A program made the position numbers and the translations under genes. A DNA stretch of 64,000 nt from Achromobacter sp. AONIH1 (lineage in GTDB: Bacteria; Pseudomonadota; Gammaproteobacteria; Burkholderiales; Burkholderiaceae_B): positions 4,340,001 to 4,404,000 of the forward strand of contig NZ_CP026124.1 in the NCBI RefSeq assembly GCF_002902905.1. The letters run 5' to 3'. The notes under the pieces were generated by a model that had not been told where the DNA came from, did not search any database, and saw only the letters and a program-made list of their open reading frames with translations. Shown one piece after another: positions 62,710 to 64,000 of the stretch (the first letter of the stretch is position 1; the number at the start of each line of letters is the position of its first letter).

Positions 62710-63546
62710 CTAGTGAGAAAAAAACACCGGCAAGGTCATCGCCTCCAACAGCGAGCGCGTGGCGCCTCCCATGATCCATTGGCGCGTGCGGCTGTGTCCG
62801 TATGCCCCCATGACGATCAGGTCCGCGCCGAAATCGGCGGCCGCGCTCAGGATGGCGTCTCCGATGCCGGCCTCTCGTGCGTCGCGGAACTCCGACTCCA
62901 GCTGGGGAAAGCCGTGGCTGGCGCAGTAGGCGGCCAGGTCTTCGAAGGAAGCCCGCAGATCCGGATCGGCCGGGGCCCCGTGGCCCAGCGTCAGGGCGCG
63001 CAGCGCGCTGGCGCCGCGCAGCAAGGGCGCCGCGTCGGCGATCGCGCGGGCCGACTCGCGGCTCTGGTTCCAGCAGTACAGCACCCGCGCGCCTGCGTTG
63101 CGGAAGGACCCCGCCGTCGGCAGCACGATGACGGGACGCCCGGCGGATAGCAGCACCTGCTCAACGAAGTCGTTGCCGGTGGCGGCTTCCACGTCGCCGG
63201 CATTCTCCTGGCCCAGGATCAGCACATCCGAATGACGCGCGTGCCGGACGACGCACTCGGCGGGCATGTCCTCGCCCTGGCGCCAGGACGCGGCCACGCC
63301 GGCCTGCGCCGTGGCTTCGCTGAACGCCGCCTGCACTGCCATGCGTCCCTTGGTGTTGAGTTCCTTGACGAGGTCGAGCGCGCGGACCCACATGCCGCCT
63401 TCGTCGTAAAAGTAGCGCGGCAGCATGTAGCTGGCGAATATGCCGGTGAGATGGGCATCGTGCGGCCTAGCCATCTGCAGGGCGAATTCAACGCGGCGGC
63501 GGCAGTCGATGCCGTTGTCGAGATGTACGGCGATGCGGCGGAACAT
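62710..63546 (-). CDS. Universal stress protein, two tandem UspA domains
   Basis: 278 residues, two Usp folds. First domain starts FRRIAVHLDNGIDCRRRVEFALQMARPHDAHLTGIFAS; second domain ends with ADLIVMGAYGHSRTRQWIMGGATRSLLEAMTLPVFFSH, where G-x2-G-x9-G(S/T) nucleotide loop is intact; the first domain has a degenerate loop. Related tandem Usp proteins support survival without oxygen. The start at 63546 (MFRRIAVHLD) fits the family. Two FNR-type boxes lie in the divergent gap. Confidence 0.92.
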   Translation of the reverse strand: MFRRIAVHLDNGIDCRRRVEFALQMARPHDAHLTGIFASYMLPRYFYDEGGMWVRALDLVKELNTKGRMAVQAAFSEATAQAGVAASWRQGEDMPAECVVRHARHSDVLILGQENAGDVEAATGNDFVEQVLLSAGRPVIVLPTAGSFRNAGARVLYCWNQSRESARAIADAAPLLRGASALRALTLGHGAPADPDLRASFEDLAAYCASHGFPQLESEFRDAREAGIGDAILSAAADFGADLIVMGAYGHSRTRQWIMGGATRSLLEAMTLPVFFSH

Positions 63547-63649
63547 GGCGAATATCTCCCCGTGTTTGCATGGGTTGCCGGCGGCCGGCTTGCGCGCCCT
63601 GCCCGGCCTGGTCTGTCCTGCCATCTTGCGCCGGCGGTCCGGCTCCGGG

Positions 63650-63663
63650 TTGACGATAGTCAA
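63650..63663. promoter_or_regulatory. FNR/ANR-type box 1
   Basis: TTGAC-GATA-GTCAA, a symmetric FNR-family half-site pair (consensus TTGAT-N4-ATCAA). Its centre is about 110 bases upstream of the leftward Usp gene, which allows a class II position about 41 bases before a start site near 63615. Confidence 0.65.
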
Positions 63664-63713
63664 GCGAAAAACAGGGACGAACGTCGAGGCCGGGCGCAAA
63701 AGAGCGCGCCAGC

Positions 63714-63727
63714 TTGACCGCCGTCAA
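63714..63727. promoter_or_regulatory. FNR/ANR-type box 2
   Basis: TTGAC-CGCC-GTCAA, the same arms as box 1 and 64 bases from it. Centre about 84 bases before the rightward Usp gene start, again permitting class II activation. Confidence 0.65.
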
Positions 63728-63804
63728 GGGCGCGCGCCGTGGCGGCGCGATGATGGGCGCATGCCTGCCCTTCCCCGCTACATCCTGCTCCGCCTGGAGG
63801 CGCC

Positions 63805-64000
63805 ATGAAGAATGTACTCATCCCGGTCGACGGATCCGCCAATTCGCTGCGCGCCGTGCACTACATGATCGACCATGTCCGCGAGCATGGCGCCTGCAAC
63901 TTGCATCTGCTGAACGTGCAGCCGCCGATCGTCTCGGGCACGGTGCTTGCCTTTGTGTCGAGCGATATGATCCAGGAGTACTACGAGGACGAAGCCAGGA
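63805..64000 (+). CDS. Universal stress protein (3' end outside window)
   Basis: First 65 residues of a UspA protein, MKNVLIPVDGSANSLRAVHYMIDHVREHGA, with the ATP-fold start and the following CNLHLLNVQPPIVSG strand. GGAGG lies five bases before the ATG. Divergent from the tandem Usp gene and sharing the FNR-type boxes. Cut by the window edge. Confidence 0.88.
   Translation, partial: MKNVLIPVDGSANSLRAVHYMIDHVREHGACNLHLLNVQPPIVSGTVLAFVSSDMIQEYYEDEAR

Overview
The window comes from a GC-rich betaproteobacterium, most likely an Alcaligenaceae member of the Achromobacter/Bordetella group. This is inferred from the alcaligin siderophore genes in alcABCDE order, a tripartite-tricarboxylate (Bug/TctC) binding protein, a monomeric isocitrate dehydrogenase and overall codon use. 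No database search was possible, so all family names rest on motifs and recognition.

Layout. 1-6950: minus-strand alcaligin operon alcA-alcB-alcC-alcD-alcE with a Fur-like site upstream, followed by a WGR-like gene cut by the window edge. 7140-10967: FetA/FetB-type ABC exporter, DedA protein and MATE exporter. 11110-13548: paired TACCCGGACA inverted repeats, a terminator and NADP isocitrate dehydrogenase. 13804-15577: ilvA behind a leader with an isoleucine-rich peptide and competing hairpins, a textbook attenuator. 15635-19059: metallo-beta-lactamase-fold hydrolase, AraC regulator and galE-like epimerase. 19090-28825: divergent GntR repressor and an aromatic catabolic operon (FAH hydrolase, ornithine-cyclodeaminase-like enzyme, cupin dioxygenase, three-component Rieske oxygenase, NTF2-like protein, HpaH-type hydratase, Bug receptor), with three TTGCATGCAA operators exactly 52 bp apart between them. 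28881-31107: a stand-alone C-terminal piece of pyruvate dehydrogenase E1, a glutathione S-transferase and an ABM-domain protein.

31160-52632 is the highlight: 15 tightly packed minus-strand genes, mostly joined by start/stop overlaps, that look like an undescribed biosynthetic cluster. Its centre is a 1049-residue protein whose N-terminal half is a borosin-type alpha-N-methyltransferase (the fold and catalytic residues of the omphalotin enzyme OphMA). It continues through a helical substrate-binding-like region and five G-x-Y-x-T beta repeats to a hydrophobic C-terminal tail starting GFPW, as the omphalotin core region does. Around it lie a JmjC-type hydroxylase, a very acidic Asp/Val-repeat protein, a FAAL-ACP fusion, a PQQ-propeller/phospholipase D fusion, a second propeller protein, a carbamoyltransferase, two glycosyltransferases, an isoprenoid-synthase-fold protein, a P450, an ATP-grasp-like protein and two NTF2-like proteins. 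A 745-bp AT-rich gap precedes the cluster.

53378-60262: glutathione S-transferase, AraC regulator and a divergent ketone-degradation operon (MFS transporter, Baeyer-Villiger monooxygenase, esterase, iron alcohol dehydrogenase). 60545-64000: RpiB, a DmeR/RcnR-type metal sensor with a C6/G7 palindrome at its start, a NicO-family nickel/cobalt exporter, and two divergent universal stress protein genes separated by two FNR/ANR-type boxes. No tRNA, rRNA, CRISPR or insertion sequence was recognised.
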